Assembly (NCBI GenBank): GCA_016781775.1
Contig: JADDPR010000400.1
Span: 1 to 7,780, forward strand
Direction: 5' to 3'
From: Rubrobacter sp.
GTDB taxonomy: Bacteria > Actinomycetota > Rubrobacteria > Rubrobacterales > Rubrobacteraceae
Length of the DNA: 7,780 nt
In this document: in pieces, positions 6,416-7,780 of the stretch
Position numbering within the stretch: the stretch's first letter is position 1
Layout: the number at the start of each line of letters is the position of its first letter
Program-made: the position numbers and the translations under genes
Notes under the pieces: model-generated
The model's database searches: none
What the model was told of the DNA's origin: nothing
What the model saw: the letters and a program-made list of their open reading frames with translations, nothing else

Positions 6416-6900
6416 CCCGAGCCTTTCTGAGCCTGGGGAGTAATCTCGGGGACAGGCTGGGGTATCTGTGGGCCGCCGTCGAGGCTCTGGGGCGTGGGGC
6501 GCTGTTGGAGGTGCTGGGGGTCTCGAGGGTCTACGAGACGGAGCCGGTGGAGGTCGAGGAGGCGCAGCCGGATTACCTGAACTGCGTGGTCGAGGTCGAA
6601 TACGGGGCGTCGGCGCTCGAGCTCTTGCGCTTCTGTCAGGGGATCGAGGCGGCTTTGGGGCGCGACCGGAAGGGCGAGAAGCTTCCGCGCACGGTGGACG
6701 TGGATATCCTGCTCTTCGGGGAGGAGGTCCTGGAAGGGCCGTATCTCGTGGTACCGCACCCGGGGGTGGGGCGGACGTTCAATCTGCGGGGGCTCGCGGA
6801 TCTAGATGCGCGCCTATATATTCCCGGATGCGGGATGGTGGGGGAGCTCCTTGCGGACGCCTCCCTTGCGGGCGTCGGGGAGTACGGGGAGGGATTGTAG
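6412..6900 (+). CDS. folK: 2-amino-4-hydroxy-6-hydroxymethyldihydropteridine diphosphokinase (HPPK)
   Basis: FolK transfers pyrophosphate from ATP to 6-hydroxymethyl-7,8-dihydropterin, making the direct substrate of FolP. The 162 residues are the usual size. SLGSNLGDR lies at 7-15, YETEPV at 41-46 and PDYLN at 53-57. The basic ATP-binding stretch R84-R86 follows. The HPPK signature PRTVDVDILLFG is at 92-103, where D96 and D98 are the expected magnesium ligands. VPHP at 114-117 and R121 are also conserved. The start is the GTG at 6412, which overlaps the folB stop; no Shine-Dalgarno sequence is seen, so reinitiation is likely. No ATG alternative lies before the SLGSN strand. Together with folP and folB it completes the pterin branch from dihydroneopterin to dihydropteroate. 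Confidence 0.95.
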   Translation: MTRAFLSLGSNLGDRLGYLWAAVEALGRGALLEVLGVSRVYETEPVEVEEAQPDYLNCVVEVEYGASALELLRFCQGIEAALGRDRKGEKLPRTVDVDILLFGEEVLEGPYLVVPHPGVGRTFNLRGLADLDARLYIPGCGMVGELLADASLAGVGEYGEGL

Positions 6901-6902
6901 GC

Positions 6903-7670
6903 TTGCTGATGGCGGTGGACATCGGGCACGCAGACCGTGCTCGGGGTCTTCGAGGGCGAGGGCCTCCGGGAGCGGTGGCGGGTTACGACGGAGGCCAACC
7001 GCACGGCGGACGAGATCGGCTCGGTCTGCGCGGCGCTCTTCGGTCTTGCGGGCATCTCGCTCGGCGAGATCGAAGCCCTTATCGTTTCCAGCGTTGTGCC
7101 GGGGCTCACCCGCTCCTACGAGGATCTGGCGTCGAAGCTGTTCCGGGCGAAGTTCTACGAGTTGACCTCGCAGATGGAGACCGGTCTCGCCAACCGCTAC
7201 GAGGACCCGGCCTCGGTGGGGGCCGACCGGATCGTCAACGCGGTCGCCACGGGCAGATACTACGGGTTCCCGGCGATCATCGTGGACATCGGAACGGCGA
7301 CGACGGTGGAAGCGGTGGACGGCGACGGGTGCTATCTGGGTGGCGCCATCTTCACCGGCCTCAACGTCGCCCTGGAAGCCCTCATCTCCCTTACCGCCAA
7401 GCTGCCGGGCGTGGACCTTATCGTGAACCTTCCCGGGCCATCGCCACGAACACCCCCGACTCCATCCGTAGCGGCTTCATCTACGGCTACGCCGGCGCCA
7501 TAGACGCCCTGATCCGGCGCCTCCGCGCCGAGATGGGGGCCGACGGCCTCCGCGCCGTCGCGACCGGAGGCCCCGCCACGGTTATCGCCCGACACTGCCA
7601 GGAGATAGGCGTCCTCGACCCGGACCTCACGCTCAAAGGCTTGCGCATCTTGTACGAGATGAATGTTTAG
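6903..7670 (+). pseudogene. coaX: Type III pantothenate kinase, frame broken twice (pseudogene or sequence error)
   Basis: CoaX phosphorylates pantothenate, the first step of coenzyme A synthesis. Family sequence is recognisable throughout but in two frames. Frame a (6903-6926) encodes LLMAVDIG, the start of the DxGNT phosphate-binding loop. Frame b (from about 6928 to about 7425) encodes TQTVLGVFEGEGL, then GADR (near 7220) and VDIGTATTVE (near 7282). Frame a resumes with EPSRAIATNTPDSIRSG (from about 7425) and runs to LRILYEMNV at 7670. The first break fits loss of two bases in the Asn codon: restoring AA would give DIGNTQTV. The second break, within about 7417-7432, fits loss of one base or gain of two. 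Net change is zero, so frame a stays open throughout but is nonsense in between. The TTG at 6903 has GGGGAGGG nine bases upstream. Both intact halves look well conserved, so a sequencing error or very recent decay is likely. A GTG at 6937 could start a product lacking the phosphate loop. Confidence 0.8.
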
Positions 7671-7745
7671 GAGCTCGTCAGACCTTGGCTTACGTTCCCC
7701 GGGACGGCATCGGGGCTCCCTCTTAGGTACGGAGGACACGCACCG

Positions 7746-7780
7746 TTGGACGGTCTAGGAGGCAGCTTCTGGGGTGAGAC
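7746..7780 (+). CDS. Possible 5' end of a further gene, cut by the window edge
   Basis: A TTG at 7746 has GGAGG (7731-7735) ten bases upstream and opens a frame reading MDGLGGSFWGE to the edge. A GTG at 7774 preceded by AGGAGG (7757-7762) is an alternative start. Too little sequence is present to assign a family. The rest of 7671-7745 shows only a short CCCCG/CGGGG inverted repeat (7697-7701 with 7711-7715) and nothing else I can support. Confidence 0.3.
   Translation, partial: MDGLGGSFWGE

Noticed and set aside
7415..7435. Programmed ribosomal frameshifting in coaX
   Set aside because: No X XXY YYZ slippery heptamer is visible at either break, and the first break removes part of the phosphate-loop motif instead of preserving it. 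CoaX is not known to use recoding.
6468..7670. A 400-codon + strand frame running through folK and coaX
   Set aside because: Its first part is an out-of-frame reading of folK. Only two short parts, near 6903-6926 and after about 7425, match CoaX; the middle is nonsense. It stays open because the two coaX frameshifts cancel and stop codons are rare in GC-rich DNA.

Overview
The window is high-GC bacterial chromosome (strong G/C bias at third codon positions). Gene content and order, tilS–hpt–ftsH followed by folP–folB–folK and a type III pantothenate kinase gene, are typical of Actinomycetota. The protein sequences look to me like a deep-branching member such as Rubrobacter, but that genus call is recognition, not a database result. 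Everything recognisable lies on the + strand.

Layout: positions 1-169 are a non-coding leader with two candidate promoters. Positions 170-1135 encode an unrecognised membrane-anchored protein with a Pro/Glu-rich stalk and repeated Gln-Tyr-Ala motifs. It is followed by a perfect 40-bp palindrome that probably terminates it. tilS (1278-2618) starts just downstream of a TACAAT box without a Shine-Dalgarno sequence and looks leaderless. hpt follows with an ATGA overlap region and ends in a hairpin that holds its stop codon. ftsH (3286-5175) has its own TATAAT promoter and a good ribosome binding site. It is followed without a gap by folP (TTG start abutting the ftsH stop), folB and folK (GTGA overlap), then coaX, whose frame is broken twice. 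The last 110 bases hold only a possible start of another gene.

Functionally this is a housekeeping block: tRNA-Ile lysidine synthesis (TilS), purine salvage (Hpt), membrane protein quality control (FtsH), three tetrahydrofolate biosynthesis enzymes (FolP, FolB, FolK) and the first step of coenzyme A synthesis (CoaX). folE, often found between ftsH and folP in other actinobacteria, is absent here.

No mobile element, CRISPR array, tRNA or rRNA was seen. I found no convincing new multi-gene system. The items most worth a second look are the QYA-repeat surface-type protein and the doubly frameshifted coaX.
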